64,000 nt of DNA, taken from positions 1,426,001 through 1,490,000 of the forward strand of contig NZ_LT629710.1 of the NCBI RefSeq assembly GCF_900104535.1. The letters are read 5' to 3'. Of this stretch, positions 27,080-35,572 are shown piece after piece (position 1 is the stretch's first letter; each line of letters starts with the position of its first letter). A model generated the notes under the pieces. That model worked only from the letters and a program-made list of their open reading frames with translations, ran no database searches and had not been told where the DNA came from. This DNA comes from Nakamurella panacisegetis. GTDB taxonomy: Bacteria; Actinomycetota; Actinomycetes; Mycobacteriales; Nakamurellaceae. The position numbers were made by a program, and so were the translations under genes.

Positions 27080-28612
27080 ATGCTGCTCTCCCGACTGGTC
27101 ACCACCTCGGCCGAGGTGGCCGCCACCCGTTCCCGGCTGGCCAAACGCAAGGCGCTGGCCGCCTGCATCGCCGAGGCCGGGCCGGACGACATCGAACTGG
27201 TGGTCACCTATCTGTCCGGGTCGCTGCGTCAGCGGCGGACCGGCGTCGGCTGGGCCTCCCTGTCCGGCCTGCCCGATCCGGTCGATGAACCGACACTCAC
27301 AGTGCAGGACGTGGACGCCGCATTCGAGGCCGTCGCGGCCATGGGCGGTTCGGGATCGGCGGCACTGCGTTCGGCCGCCGTCGAAGCCCTGTTCGGCCGG
27401 GCGACCGCCCCTGAGCAGGCATTTCTCCGTCGGCTGGTCTTCGAGGACCTGCGGCAGGGGGCGTTGGACTCACTGGTTCAGGACGGCCTGGCCGCTGCCT
27501 TCGGGGTGCCGTTGCCCGTCGTGCAGCGCGCGGCGATGCTGCTCGGTTCGACGGCGACCGCGGCCTCGCAATTGGCGCGATCCGGGATCGAGGCCCTGGA
27601 GATCGTCGGCCTGCGGGTGGGGATTCCGGTCCGGCCGATGCTGGCCGCCAGCGCTCCGAATCCCGAAGCGGCGGTCCCGAAGTCGGGTCTCCCGGCCCTC
27701 GTCGACGCCAAACTCGACGGCATCCGGATCCAGGTCCACCGGGACGGGGATTCGGTGCGGCTCTACACCCGGAGCCTGGATGACGTCACCGACCGGATGC
27801 CGGAGATCGTCGAATCGGTGCTGGCGCTGCCCTTCCCGACTCTGGTCCTCGACGGCGAGGTGGTCGGGCTCGGGCCCGACGGGCGTCCGCTGTCGTTCCA
27901 GGTGATCGCCTCCCGCACCGGCAGCAGCGTCGACGTGACGGCCGGACGGACCCGCACTCCGCTGTCCTTGTTCGTCTTCGACCTGCTGCACGTCGACGGA
28001 CGGGACCTGCTCGACGAGCCGCTGGAGGTCCGGGCGGCCGCGATGACCGACCTTCTCCCGACCCGGATGTTGGTGCCCCGGCGGCGGGCCGGCTCGGCCG
28101 CCGAGATCTCCGCTTTCTTCACTCAGGTGGTGGCCGACGGTTTCGAAGGGGTGGTGGTCAAGAATCTGGCCGCCCCGTACGCCGCCGGGCGGCGGGACTC
28201 GGCCTGGATCAAACTGAAGCCCCGTCACACGTTCGACCTGGCGGTGATCGGTGCCGAGTGGGGTTACGGCCGCCGGGAGGGCTGGCTGTCCAATCTGCAC
28301 CTGGCGGCCCGCGACCCGGACACCGGCGGGTTGGTGATGTTGGGCAAGACGTTCAAGGGACTGACCGACCAGATGCTCACCTGGCAGACCGAGCAGTTCC
28401 TGACCCGGGAGGCCCGGCGGACCAAGACCACCGTCTTCGTCGATCCGCCGCTGGTGGCCGAGATCGCCATCGACGGCGTCCAGCGCTCCACCCGCTACCC
28501 CGGCGGGGTCGCCCTGCGCTTCGCCCGGGTGCTCCGCTACCGCGACGACAAGACGGTCGACGAGGTGGACACCATCTCCTCGGTCGTGGCCCTGGGGGCA
28601 ACGGACGGCTGA
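27080..28612 (+). CDS. ligB: ATP-dependent DNA ligase LigB
   Basis: 510 residues beginning [20 protein letters not shown], closely matching the start of mycobacterial LigB. The N-terminal DNA-binding domain (about 1-180) is followed by the nucleotidyltransferase domain with the adenylated Lys211 in [16 protein letters not shown], motif [14 protein letters not shown], motif [10 protein letters not shown] and motif V SAWIKLKP, then the OB fold. It seals nicks and is dispensable in mycobacteria, where LigA is essential. The start is fixed by family alignment. No promoter fits in the 6 bp that separate it from the UbiA start, so its promoter must lie inside the UbiA coding region. Confidence 0.95.
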   Translation: MLLSRLVTTSAEVAATRSRLAKRKALAACIAEAGPDDIELVVTYLSGSLRQRRTGVGWASLSGLPDPVDEPTLTVQDVDAAFEAVAAMGGSGSAALRSAAVEALFGRATAPEQAFLRRLVFEDLRQGALDSLVQDGLAAAFGVPLPVVQRAAMLLGSTATAASQLARSGIEALEIVGLRVGIPVRPMLAASAPNPEAAVPKSGLPALVDAKLDGIRIQVHRDGDSVRLYTRSLDDVTDRMPEIVESVLALPFPTLVLDGEVVGLGPDGRPLSFQVIASRTGSSVDVTAGRTRTPLSLFVFDLLHVDGRDLLDEPLEVRAAAMTDLLPTRMLVPRRRAGSAAEISAFFTQVVADGFEGVVVKNLAAPYAAGRRDSAWIKLKPRHTFDLAVIGAEWGYGRREGWLSNLHLAARDPDTGGLVMLGKTFKGLTDQMLTWQTEQFLTREARRTKTTVFVDPPLVAEIAIDGVQRSTRYPGGVALRFARVLRYRDDKTVDEVDTISSVVALGATDG

Positions 28613-28677
28613 GGTCATCCGCGCCGCCCCGGCGCACCTGCCAGACTGGGGCCAACCAGCGATCAAAGGAGATCCGA

Positions 28678-30270
28678 ATGGTGCGCATCCCGCAGGACGA
28701 GTCGTTCGACTACGTGATCGTCGGGGCCGGCTCGGCCGGGTCCGCGCTGGCCAACCGATTGAGCACCGATCCCTCCACCCGCGTGCTGTTGCTGGAGGCC
28801 GGGAAGAAGGACAGCAAGGCCGCGATCCACATCCCCGCCGCCTTCTCCCAGCTGTTCCGGTCTGAATACGACTGGAATTACGACACCGTCCCGCAGCCGG
28901 AGCTGTCCGGGCGCACCGTCTACTGGCCGCGGGGCCGGATGCTCGGCGGCTCGTCCTCGCTGAACGCCATGATGTGGGTCCGCGGGTTCGCCGCCGACTA
29001 CGACAGCTGGGCCGCCGTGGCCGGCCCGACCTGGTCCTGGAGTTCACTGCTCCCCTACTTCCGGCAGGTGGAGAAGGTCGCCGGGGCGGCCCGGCCGGAT
29101 CAGGGCACGACCGGCACCATCAGCGTGGAGGCGCAACGGGATCCGCGGGCGCACACGGCGGCTTTCCTCGACGCGGCGCGCAGCCTCGGGTTGCCGGTCG
29201 AGGAGGCGAACCTCCCCGAGCCGGCTGGATTCACCCAGACCATGGTCAGCCAGCACCGGGGTTCCCGGTTCAGCGCGGCCGACGCCTACCTCAAGCCGGC
29301 CCGGAAGCGCGCCAACCTGACCGTACGCACGGAGGCTCACGCCCGGCGGGTGGTCTTCGACGGCCAGCGGGCCACCGGAGTCGAGTACCAGCACGGAAAG
29401 CGCCGACACACGGTCACCGCCCGTCGGGAGGTGGTGCTGTGCGGGGGCGCGGTCAACACCCCGCAGTTGCTGATGCTCTCGGGGATCGGTGACCCGGAGT
29501 CGTTGCGTCCGTTCGGTATCTCGGTGGTGGCGTCCGCACCGGAGGTCGGGCGCAACCTCCGGGACCACCTGATCGCCGGCCTGGTCGGGTCGATCCCCGG
29601 CGGCACCCTGTTCGACGCCGAGAGGCCCGCGGAGCTGGCCGGCTATCTCCTGCGCCGCCGGGGAATGCTGACGTCCAACGTGGCCGAGGCGTACGGGTTC
29701 ATCCGCACCCGGCCGGATCTGGCCCTGCCGGACGTGGAGATCATCTTCGCACCGGTCGCCTACGTGGGCGAAGGCCTGGTGAAGCCCCCGGCCCATGGCG
29801 TCACGATTGGGGCGATCCTGTTGCAGCCCAAAAGCTCCGGCCGGATCTCACTGGCGTCGGCCGACCCGCTGGCCGCGCCCGTCATCGACCCGCGATACCT
29901 GAGCGACGGTGGCGGCGACCGGGCCACCCTGATGGCCGGACTGGCCGTGTGCGAGCAACTGATGTCGGCCGTCACCGGATCGGCCGCACCGCATTTTCTC
30001 GCGCCCGAGGACGCCGACGCGTTGCGCCCGGAGCACCGGGACGCCCTGACCCTGAACAAGTACTCGCACACCCTCTACCACCCGGTCGGCACCGCCCGGA
30101 TGGGGTCGGACCCGGCGTCGGTGGTCGATCCGGAACTCCGAGTACGAGGGGTCAGCGGTCTCCGGGTGGCCGACGCGTCGGTCATGCCGAACATCATCCG
30201 CGGGCACACCAACGCCCCGAGCATCGTCATCGGCGAGAAGGCGGCGGACCTGATCCTGGCCGCGCGCTGA
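28678..30270 (+). CDS. GMC-family FAD oxidoreductase (choline dehydrogenase-like)
   Basis: 530 residues. FAD is bound by [20 protein letters not shown] (residues about 10-29) and [11 protein letters not shown] signature 1 is [21 protein letters not shown] near 83-103, signature 2 [17 protein letters not shown] near 260. The active-site His is in [15 protein letters not shown] and the second His/Asn in [18 protein letters not shown] at the C-terminus. It oxidises an alcohol (choline, polyol, aliphatic or aryl alcohol). The ATG has AAAGGAG about 8 nt upstream. It does not overlap ligB, but is only 65 nt behind it. The 3' end meets the luciferase-like gene with 1 nt between stops. Confidence 0.93.
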   Translation: MVRIPQDESFDYVIVGAGSAGSALANRLSTDPSTRVLLLEAGKKDSKAAIHIPAAFSQLFRSEYDWNYDTVPQPELSGRTVYWPRGRMLGGSSSLNAMMWVRGFAADYDSWAAVAGPTWSWSSLLPYFRQVEKVAGAARPDQGTTGTISVEAQRDPRAHTAAFLDAARSLGLPVEEANLPEPAGFTQTMVSQHRGSRFSAADAYLKPARKRANLTVRTEAHARRVVFDGQRATGVEYQHGKRRHTVTARREVVLCGGAVNTPQLLMLSGIGDPESLRPFGISVVASAPEVGRNLRDHLIAGLVGSIPGGTLFDAERPAELAGYLLRRRGMLTSNVAEAYGFIRTRPDLALPDVEIIFAPVAYVGEGLVKPPAHGVTIGAILLQPKSSGRISLASADPLAAPVIDPRYLSDGGGDRATLMAGLAVCEQLMSAVTGSAAPHFLAPEDADALRPEHRDALTLNKYSHTLYHPVGTARMGSDPASVVDPELRVRGVSGLRVADASVMPNIIRGHTNAPSIVIGEKAADLILAAR

Positions 30271-30271
30271 A

Positions 30272-31303
30272 TCAGGCCAGCATGTCCCGGACCATCGGCG
30301 CCACCTTGGTGCCGTACAGCTCGATCGAGTGCAGCATCTGCTCGTGCGGGAGAGTCCCGTTGCTGTACTTGAGGTCGAAGCGGTCGGCTCCGAGAACCTT
30401 GACGGTGGAGGCGATCTTCTTGGCGACGGTCTCCGGCGAGCCGACGTAGATCGATCCGTCGATGGCGTCGGCCTCGAATCGCGCGCGGGTGGGGGCGGGC
30501 CAGCCCCGCTCACGACCGATCCGCGTGGTCATGTCCCGGTAGTGCGGCCACAGCTCGTCCTTGGCCTGCTCGTCGGTGTCGGCGACGTGGCCCGGCGAGT
30601 GCACGCCGATCGGCGCCGGCGCGGTGCCGAGTTGCTCCTGGGCGCGATGGAACAGGTCCGAGTACGGGGCGAAGCGTTCGGGCTCACCCCCGATGATGGC
30701 CAGCAGCAGGCCGAAGCCGTAGCGCGCCGCGCGGACCACCGACTCCGGGCTGCCACCGACGCCGAGCCAGGTCTTGAGCGCACCGGAACCGGTGTGCGGG
30801 AACACGGATTGATTGCTCAGAGCCGAGCGGGTGGCTCCGCTCCAGGTGACTGGCTGCTCGCTGCGCAGCGCGGCGAACAATTCCACCTTCTCCTCGAAGA
30901 GCTGGTCGTAGTCCGACAGTTCGAACCCGAACAGTGGGAACGACTCGGTGAACGACCCGCGGCCCAGGATCACCTCGGCCCGCCCGTTCGACACGGCATC
31001 GAGGGTGGCGAACCGCTGGAACACCCGCACCGGGTCGTCCGAGCTGAGCACGGTCACCGCGGATCCGAGGTGGATGTTCTTGGTCCGCCCGGCGATGGCC
31101 GACAGCACCACATCGGGCGCGGTGACGGCGAAATCGGCGCGATGGTGCTCACCGATCCCGATGAAGTCGAGGCCGACCTGATCGGCCAGTACGGCCTGGT
31201 CGACCAGGTTGCGGATGACCTGTGGCTGCGGCACCGGTTCGCCGTCCGCGCCTACCGTCACGTCGCCGAAGGTGTCGAGGCCGAGCTCGAGTCGGGTGGT
31301 CAT
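30272..31303 (-). CDS. LLM-class flavin-dependent monooxygenase (luciferase-like)
   Basis: 343 residues. TIM-barrel bacterial luciferase family: LELGLDTFGDVTVG at the start, DFIGIGEHHRADFAVTAPDV with the conserved EHH near residue 50, LGSAVTVLSSDDPVRVFQRF and FGLLLAIIGGEPERFAPYSD. The cofactor may be FMNH2 or F420; the sequence does not decide. Similar proteins are annotated as alkane- or nitrilotriacetate-type monooxygenases. The ATG at 31303 is chosen because AGGA lies 5 nt upstream; a longer frame to 31354 has a poor N-terminus. It stands alone on its strand, divergent from pxpB. Confidence 0.92.
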   Translation of the reverse strand: MTTRLELGLDTFGDVTVGADGEPVPQPQVIRNLVDQAVLADQVGLDFIGIGEHHRADFAVTAPDVVLSAIAGRTKNIHLGSAVTVLSSDDPVRVFQRFATLDAVSNGRAEVILGRGSFTESFPLFGFELSDYDQLFEEKVELFAALRSEQPVTWSGATRSALSNQSVFPHTGSGALKTWLGVGGSPESVVRAARYGFGLLLAIIGGEPERFAPYSDLFHRAQEQLGTAPAPIGVHSPGHVADTDEQAKDELWPHYRDMTTRIGRERGWPAPTRARFEADAIDGSIYVGSPETVAKKIASTVKVLGADRFDLKYSNGTLPHEQMLHSIELYGTKVAPMVRDMLA

Positions 31304-31441
31304 CAAAGTCCTCCAGAAGATGCAGTCTCCATCAGTATATGACACGTCAACCATCGAGGCGCCGCGAACATTTCGTCGGCTGCGTCACCGTTGGCCGGTC
31401 GCGGTGACCGGACCTGCCGACGGCTGGGCCACACTGAAGGG

Positions 31442-32074
31442 GTGCGGATCCTGGCCTGCGGCGAGCGTGCGGTGCTGGCCGAGCTGGGCGACCTGGCCGA
31501 GGTGATGTCCCTCGACCGAGTCCTCCGCGCGACATCGCCTCCCGGCGTGATCGACGTCGTACCGGCGGCCCGGACGGTGCTGGTGCGCTTCGATCCGGAG
31601 GTGGTCAACGCCCAGGAGATCTCGGCCTGGATCACCAGGGCCAAGGGCGACCCCGGCACGGCCGAAGTACACCTGGTCGCGCCGCCGGGGGCGACGATCG
31701 TCATCCCGGTCCGGTACGACGGCGAGGACCTGACGTCGGTGGCCGCCGCATGCGGCCTGACCCCGGCCGAGGTGATCACCCTGCACACGGAATCGGAGTT
31801 CACCGTGGCCTTCTGCGGCTTCGCCCCGGGCTTCGCCTATCTGGCCGGCGTCCCGGACATCCTGCGGGTGGCCCGGCGTCCGACGCCCCGGACCCGGGTG
31901 CCGGCCGGTTCGGTCGCCCTGGCCGACGAGTTCAGCGCGGTGTACCCGCAGGCCTCGCCGGGCGGCTGGCAACTCATCGGACATACCGAGCTGACCGTCT
32001 TCGACGTCGATGGTGAAATTCCGGCGCCGCTCACTCCAGGGACCCGCGTCCGATTCGTCGAGGTCCGTCGGTGA
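31442..32074 (+). CDS. pxpB: 5-oxoprolinase subunit PxpB (KipI-like)
   Basis: 210 residues starting at GTG with VRILACGERAVLAELGDLAE. The family core is intact: FTVAFCGFAPGFAYLAGVPD, RTRVPAGSVALADEFSAVYP and SPGGWQLIGHTELTVFD. PxpB and PxpC together with PxpA hydrolyse 5-oxoproline (pyroglutamate) to glutamate with ATP. The pair was formerly named allophanate hydrolase subunits or KipI/KipA. The stop overlaps the pxpC GTG by 4 nt. A CACACT box 6 nt upstream is a weak leaderless-type promoter. pxpA (LamB/YcsF) is not in the window. Confidence 0.92.
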   Translation: MRILACGERAVLAELGDLAEVMSLDRVLRATSPPGVIDVVPAARTVLVRFDPEVVNAQEISAWITRAKGDPGTAEVHLVAPPGATIVIPVRYDGEDLTSVAAACGLTPAEVITLHTESEFTVAFCGFAPGFAYLAGVPDILRVARRPTPRTRVPAGSVALADEFSAVYPQASPGGWQLIGHTELTVFDVDGEIPAPLTPGTRVRFVEVRR

Positions 32075-32997
32075 TCGTCGTCCTGGCGCCGGGGCCGTTG
32101 GCCACCGTCCAGGATCTGGGGCGTCCGGGCCTGGCCCATCTCGGCATCAGCCCGTCCGGCGCCGCCGACCGTCCGTCCCACATACGTGCGAACACGTTGG
32201 TCGGCAACGACCTCGGCGCGGCCACCATCGAGATGACGCTCGGCCGCCTTCGGGTGCGCTTCGAGTCCACCACCACGATCGCGGTGACCGGCGCCCCCTG
32301 CGTCCTGAAGCTGGACGGCGTCGTCGTCCCCCACGGCACGGCGGTGGGAGTTCTGGCCGGGCAGGAACTCCGGGTCGGCGCGCCCTCGTCGGGACTGCGG
32401 ACCTACCTCGCCGTGGCCGGCGGCCTCGATGTCCCGCCCACGCTCGGCTCGCGGTCCACCGACACCCTCTCCGGCCTCGGTCCGGCCCCGCTGCGGTCCG
32501 GGCAGGTACTGCCCGTGGCCCCGTCGCGGACGGCCCTCGGGCCGCCTCGGCGGACGGAGAGCGGGGCGCACGGTGCCAGCGGGACGGAGGGTGCGAGCGG
32601 GGCGCACGGTGCGAGCGGGACGGACGGTGCGAGCGGGACGGACGGTGCGGGACCGGACGGGCCCCTCACGGTGACGCCGGGACCGCGGGCCGACTGGTTC
32701 ACCGATGCGGCGCGCGAAACCCTCTGCCGCACCGCCTGGATCGTCAGTACCGATACCAACCGCGTGGGCGCCCGGCTGAACGGTCCCGCCCTGGACCGTG
32801 CCGTCACGCGCGAGCTCCCCTCGGAGGCGATGGTGGCCGGCGCCCTGCAGGTACCCCCCGACGGCCGGCCGATCCTGTTCCTGGCCGATCATCCGGTGAC
32901 CGGGGGCTATCCAGTGATCGCCGTCGTCGCCGAGGCCGACCTGCCCCGGGCGGCTCAACTTCGCCCCGGAGCCGCTGTGCGGTTCCGGGCGCGGTGA
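32071..32997 (+). CDS. pxpC: 5-oxoprolinase subunit PxpC (KipA-like) with Gly-Ala-Ser insert
   Basis: 308 residues from GTG, coupled to pxpB by a GTGA overlap. Conserved: VVLAPGPLATVQDLGRPGLA, GISPSGAADRPSHIRANTLV, GLRTYLAVAGGLDVPPTLGS and FLADHPVTGGYPVIAVVAEA. The partner protein forms a carboxylase/kinase-like complex with PxpB. Residues about 165-195 are a repetitive insertion of GASGTD-like hexapeptides not expected in the family, placed in a surface loop between the two halves. The frame is kept. Next to it on the opposite strand is proline iminopeptidase, which can release N-terminal proline, giving a mild theme of proline and oxoproline salvage. Confidence 0.9.
   Translation: MIVVLAPGPLATVQDLGRPGLAHLGISPSGAADRPSHIRANTLVGNDLGAATIEMTLGRLRVRFESTTTIAVTGAPCVLKLDGVVVPHGTAVGVLAGQELRVGAPSSGLRTYLAVAGGLDVPPTLGSRSTDTLSGLGPAPLRSGQVLPVAPSRTALGPPRRTESGAHGASGTEGASGAHGASGTDGASGTDGAGPDGPLTVTPGPRADWFTDAARETLCRTAWIVSTDTNRVGARLNGPALDRAVTRELPSEAMVAGALQVPPDGRPILFLADHPVTGGYPVIAVVAEADLPRAAQLRPGAAVRFRAR
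32562..32655 (+). repeat. In-frame 18-bp minisatellite inside pxpC
   Basis: About five degenerate copies of an 18-bp unit coding for Gly-Ala-Ser-Gly-Thr-Asp (GGTGCGAGCGGGACGGAC in its cleanest form, twice in tandem near 32607-32642). Being a multiple of three, copy changes would lengthen or shorten the loop without breaking the protein. Confidence 0.8.
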
Positions 32998-33004
32998 TCC
33001 GCAC

Positions 33005-33056
33005 GGCCGCCCAGACCACGGCCCGCCACCGCCGCGGGCGTCCCTTCGGGGCGGCC
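33005..33056. terminator. Nested inverted repeats between convergent pxpC and iminopeptidase
   Basis: GGCCGCC (33005-33011) pairs with GGCGGCC (33050-33056), and inside lies GCCCGC (33021-33026) with GCGGGC (33034-33039). Position between two convergent stops fits a shared terminator; stems are short and GC content is high, so chance pairing is possible. Confidence 0.4.
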
Positions 33057-33057
33057 A

Positions 33058-33999
33058 TCACTCCTGGGCGAATCGCGTCAGCGCCGCCGCCATGATGTCG
33101 CGCGCCTCCTCGCTCCCGGTGTGGCCGCCTCCGAAGTAGTGCAGTTCGGCCTCCGGCCACGCCCGGGAGAGCAGCCACGGCACGTCCGCCGGGCTGCCCA
33201 GGTCAAGGCGCCCATGGATCAGCACGGCCGGGATCCCGGCCAGTCGGCCCGCGTTGCGGATCAGCTCGTCGGACTCCAGCCACGCGGCGTGGGAGAAGTA
33301 GTGCGCACACAGCCGGGCGAACGCAACTGTCGCATCGGGATCCTCGTACTTTCCCGACGGCGCCCAACCCTCCTCGAGCGACAACACAGCGTCCTCCCAG
33401 TCGCGCCAGTCCCGCGCGGCCTGACGACGGACAGCGGGGTCGTGATGGCGATTGAGCAACTGGTCGTAGGCCGCGATCAGGTCCGGTGCGTTGCCCCCTC
33501 GCTCGCTGAACCGGTGCCACTCGACCGGGAAGTACCGGCCCACCTCGTGGTACAGCCAGTGCACGTCCTGGGGTCGGGTCATGGTCACCGAGATCAGCAC
33601 CATCGCGGTGACGCGATCAGGGAAGCGCTGCGCGTAGGCCAACGCCAGCGTCACTCCCCAGGACCCGCCCCACACCACCCAGCGGTCAATGCCGAGGTGC
33701 TCCCGGAGCCGCTCGATGTCGGCGATCAGGTGGTGGGTGGTGTTCGTCGAGAGGTCGGTGTCGAGGTCGGCCACGCTCGGCGTGCTCCGCCCGCACCCGC
33801 GCTGGTCGAACCGGACCAGCCGGTACCGGGCCGGGTCGAACGCGCGCCCGCTGGACATTCCGCTCCCCGGGCCGCCGTGCAGCGCCACCACCGGTTTGCC
33901 ATCCGGATTGCCGCTGACCACCCAGTGCACCAGCTGCCCGTCACCAACGTCCAGCATGCCCTCGTCGTACGGAACGGGATGCGGAAAGAGTTGGGCCAC
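33058..33999 (-). CDS. pip: Proline iminopeptidase
   Basis: 313 residues from GTG at 33999, reading VAQLFPHPVPYDEGMLDVGD, the usual N-terminus of this alpha/beta hydrolase. It releases N-terminal proline from peptides in the cytoplasm. Motifs: oxyanion loop ALHGGPGSGMSSGRAFDPAR, FDQRGCGRSTP, nucleophile elbow GGSWGVTLALAYA with Ser, acid Asp in IHGRLDLGSP and the terminal His in FGGGHTGSEE. The start is fixed by family length and by TACGAT 6 nt upstream; a frame extending to 34464 runs through the repeat array and is not coding. It may have its own leaderless mRNA. Confidence 0.94.
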   Translation of the reverse strand: MAQLFPHPVPYDEGMLDVGDGQLVHWVVSGNPDGKPVVALHGGPGSGMSSGRAFDPARYRLVRFDQRGCGRSTPSVADLDTDLSTNTTHHLIADIERLREHLGIDRWVVWGGSWGVTLALAYAQRFPDRVTAMVLISVTMTRPQDVHWLYHEVGRYFPVEWHRFSERGGNAPDLIAAYDQLLNRHHDPAVRRQAARDWRDWEDAVLSLEEGWAPSGKYEDPDATVAFARLCAHYFSHAAWLESDELIRNAGRLAGIPAVLIHGRLDLGSPADVPWLLSRAWPEAELHYFGGGHTGSEEARDIMAAALTRFAQE

Positions 34000-34005
34000 A
34001 TGGGC

Positions 34006-34011
34006 ATCGTA
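34006..34011 (-). promoter_or_regulatory. Leaderless-type -10 box of proline iminopeptidase
   Basis: TACGAT on the minus strand, 6 nt before the GTG at 33999. The tandem repeat array begins 72 bp further upstream. Confidence 0.55.
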
Positions 34012-34082
34012 GGTTGCCGGATTCCTGCAGGCGCCCTCCCATCGGGGCAGCGCGTCCCCGATCTGGGCCTCCGGCTCGCACC

Positions 34083-34252
34083 GCGTCCAGCTCTTTCGTC
34101 CACTGCCGCGCCCCGCGCGTCCAGCTCTTTCGTCCACTGCCGCGCCGCGTGCGTCCAGCTCTTTCGTCCACTGCCGCGCACCGCGCGTCCAGCTCTTTCG
34201 TCCACTGCCACACCCCGCGCGTCTAGCTCTTACGTCCACTGCCGCGCCCCGA
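34083..34252. repeat. Five tandem 34-bp repeats
   Basis: Five head-to-tail copies begin at 34083, 34117, 34151, 34185 and 34219, each 34 bp. The first 22 bases (GCGTCCAGCTCTTTCGTCCA followed by CT) are identical in copies 1-4, and copy 5 has two changes. The rest of each unit, mostly C and G, varies at a few positions. There are no spacers. 34 is not a multiple of three, so it does not encode a protein repeat. It lies in the 508-bp gap between the divergent iminopeptidase and polyketide genes, nearest the iminopeptidase. Confidence 0.95.
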
Positions 34253-34494
34253 GCAGCAGGTATCGGTCTCCGGTGGTTCTCCGGCTCTGGGCCGGGTCGC
34301 CGCCCGCAGCATCGGGAATGGGCCAACAACGTACGGATCTGTCGTTCGACTACGAACGACAATCCCGTACGTACCGACGGGTAGCGGCGCGCACGAAGTC
34401 GACCCGGTCCGGTCGCAGGCACTCCCCGGCCCCCGGCCCCGCCGGTTCGTCGCTCTTGCCGCATCTCAGAGCCGAACCGAGCGCCGCCGCGTCG
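34253..34494. other. Non-coding upstream region of the polyketide operon
   Basis: This part of the gap holds no convincing gene. It contains the long imperfect inverted repeat at 34329-34372 and, just after it, the promoter box at 34495. Base composition is slightly less GC-rich around the hairpin than in the flanking genes. Confidence 0.6.
34329..34372. repeat. 20-bp imperfect inverted repeat
   Basis: Left arm 34329-34348 and right arm 34353-34372 are complementary at 17 of 20 positions around a 4-nt centre (ACTA). The inner 9 bases (TGTCGTTCG / CGAACGACA) and outer 8 (ACGTACGG / CCGTACGT) pair perfectly. It ends 123 bp before the polyketide synthase box. It could be a dimeric regulator site or an RNA hairpin. 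Confidence 0.75.
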
Positions 34495-34500
34495 TACTGT
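34495..34500 (+). promoter_or_regulatory. Leaderless-type -10 box of the type III PKS operon
   Basis: TACTGT, 7 nt before the GTG at 34508. Confidence 0.55.
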
Positions 34501-34507
34501 GGGCGAG

Positions 34508-35572
34508 GTGACGACCCTGGTAGCGGTACACGGCGTGCTCCCGGAGCACCGATATCAGCAGGACCAGATCACCCAGGCATTCGCCGAGGTCTGCCTCGGG
34601 GACGAATCCGCCGCCAACGTCGCGCTGCTGCGGCGGCTGCACGCCAACTGCTGCGTGGACGCCCGGCACCTGTCGCTGCCCCTGGAGCGCTACCGGGAGC
34701 TGGCCGACTTCACCGAAGCCAACGACGAGTACGTGCGGGTCGCGACCGACCTGGCCGAGCAGGCGGTCGTCGGAGCCCTGCAGGAGGCCGGCCTGCGACC
34801 GGAGGACGTTGACATCGTCTTCTCGACCACGGTCACCGGCTTGGCCGTGCCGTCGATCGAGGCTCGGATCGCCGCGCAGGTCGGCTTCCGGCCGGATGTG
34901 AAGCGGGTGCCGATGTTCGGGCTCGGGTGCGTGGCCGGGGCGGCCGGCATCGCCCGGATGCACGACTACCTGCTCGGGCACCCGGACCAGGTGGCCGTGT
35001 TGCTGGCCGTCGAGTTGTGTTCGCTGACCGTGCAACGTGACGACCGGTCGATGGCGAACCTGGTGGCCAGCGGCCTGTTCGGGGACGGCGCCGCGGCCGT
35101 GGTCGCGGTCGGCGGAGCGCACGCACGGGCCGGAGACGGACCGACGGTGCTCGACACCCGCAGTCACCTCTACCCCGACACGCAACGGACCATGGGCTGG
35201 GACATCGGTGCCGCGGGGCTCACGATCGTGCTGGACGCGCAGGTCCCGGCCCTGGTCGAGCAGTACCTGGGGGGTGACGTCCGCTCCCTGCTGGCCGAGC
35301 ACGACCTGACCGTCGACGACATCGCCCACTGGGTATCGCACCCGGGCGGCCCGAAGGTGATCGAGGCGATCGAAAGGGAGCTGGCCCTGCGGCCGGACGC
35401 GCTGGAGATGACCTGGCGATCACTGGCCGACGTCGGGAATCTCTCGTCCGTGTCGGTGCTGCACGTGCTGCGGGACACGCTGGCCAAGCGCAGCCCGATG
35501 CCCGGCACACCCGGGGTGCTGATGGCCATGGGTCCGGGTTTCTGCGCCGAGCTGGTGCTGTTGCGGTGGTGA
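34508..35572 (+). CDS. Type III polyketide synthase (SrsA-like)
   Basis: 354 residues from GTG. Chalcone-synthase fold with the full catalytic triad: Cys141 in FGLGCVAGAAGIARMHDYL, His278 in WVSHPGGPKV, Asn311 in DVGNLSSVSVLHVL. The C-terminal GPGFCAELVLLRW is the usual cyclization-loop end. Bacterial members extend fatty acyl-CoA starters with malonyl-CoA units to alkylresorcinols or alkylpyrones. The next two genes overlap head-to-tail (methyltransferase, FAD monooxygenase), the order of Streptomyces griseus srsABC, so a methylated, possibly quinone-forming phenolic lipid is the inferred product. The start is supported by TACTGT 7 nt upstream. Starter unit and ring pattern cannot be predicted from sequence by eye. 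Confidence 0.93.
   Translation: MTTLVAVHGVLPEHRYQQDQITQAFAEVCLGDESAANVALLRRLHANCCVDARHLSLPLERYRELADFTEANDEYVRVATDLAEQAVVGALQEAGLRPEDVDIVFSTTVTGLAVPSIEARIAAQVGFRPDVKRVPMFGLGCVAGAAGIARMHDYLLGHPDQVAVLLAVELCSLTVQRDDRSMANLVASGLFGDGAAAVVAVGGAHARAGDGPTVLDTRSHLYPDTQRTMGWDIGAAGLTIVLDAQVPALVEQYLGGDVRSLLAEHDLTVDDIAHWVSHPGGPKVIEAIERELALRPDALEMTWRSLADVGNLSSVSVLHVLRDTLAKRSPMPGTPGVLMAMGPGFCAELVLLRW

Noticed and set aside
34083-34252. CRISPR array
   Set aside because: The 34-bp units are directly adjacent with no spacers between them and no cas genes are in the window.
34000-34464. N-terminal extension of proline iminopeptidase through the repeats
   Set aside because: It only reads the 34-bp array in shifting frames; family length and the promoter box fix the start at 33999.
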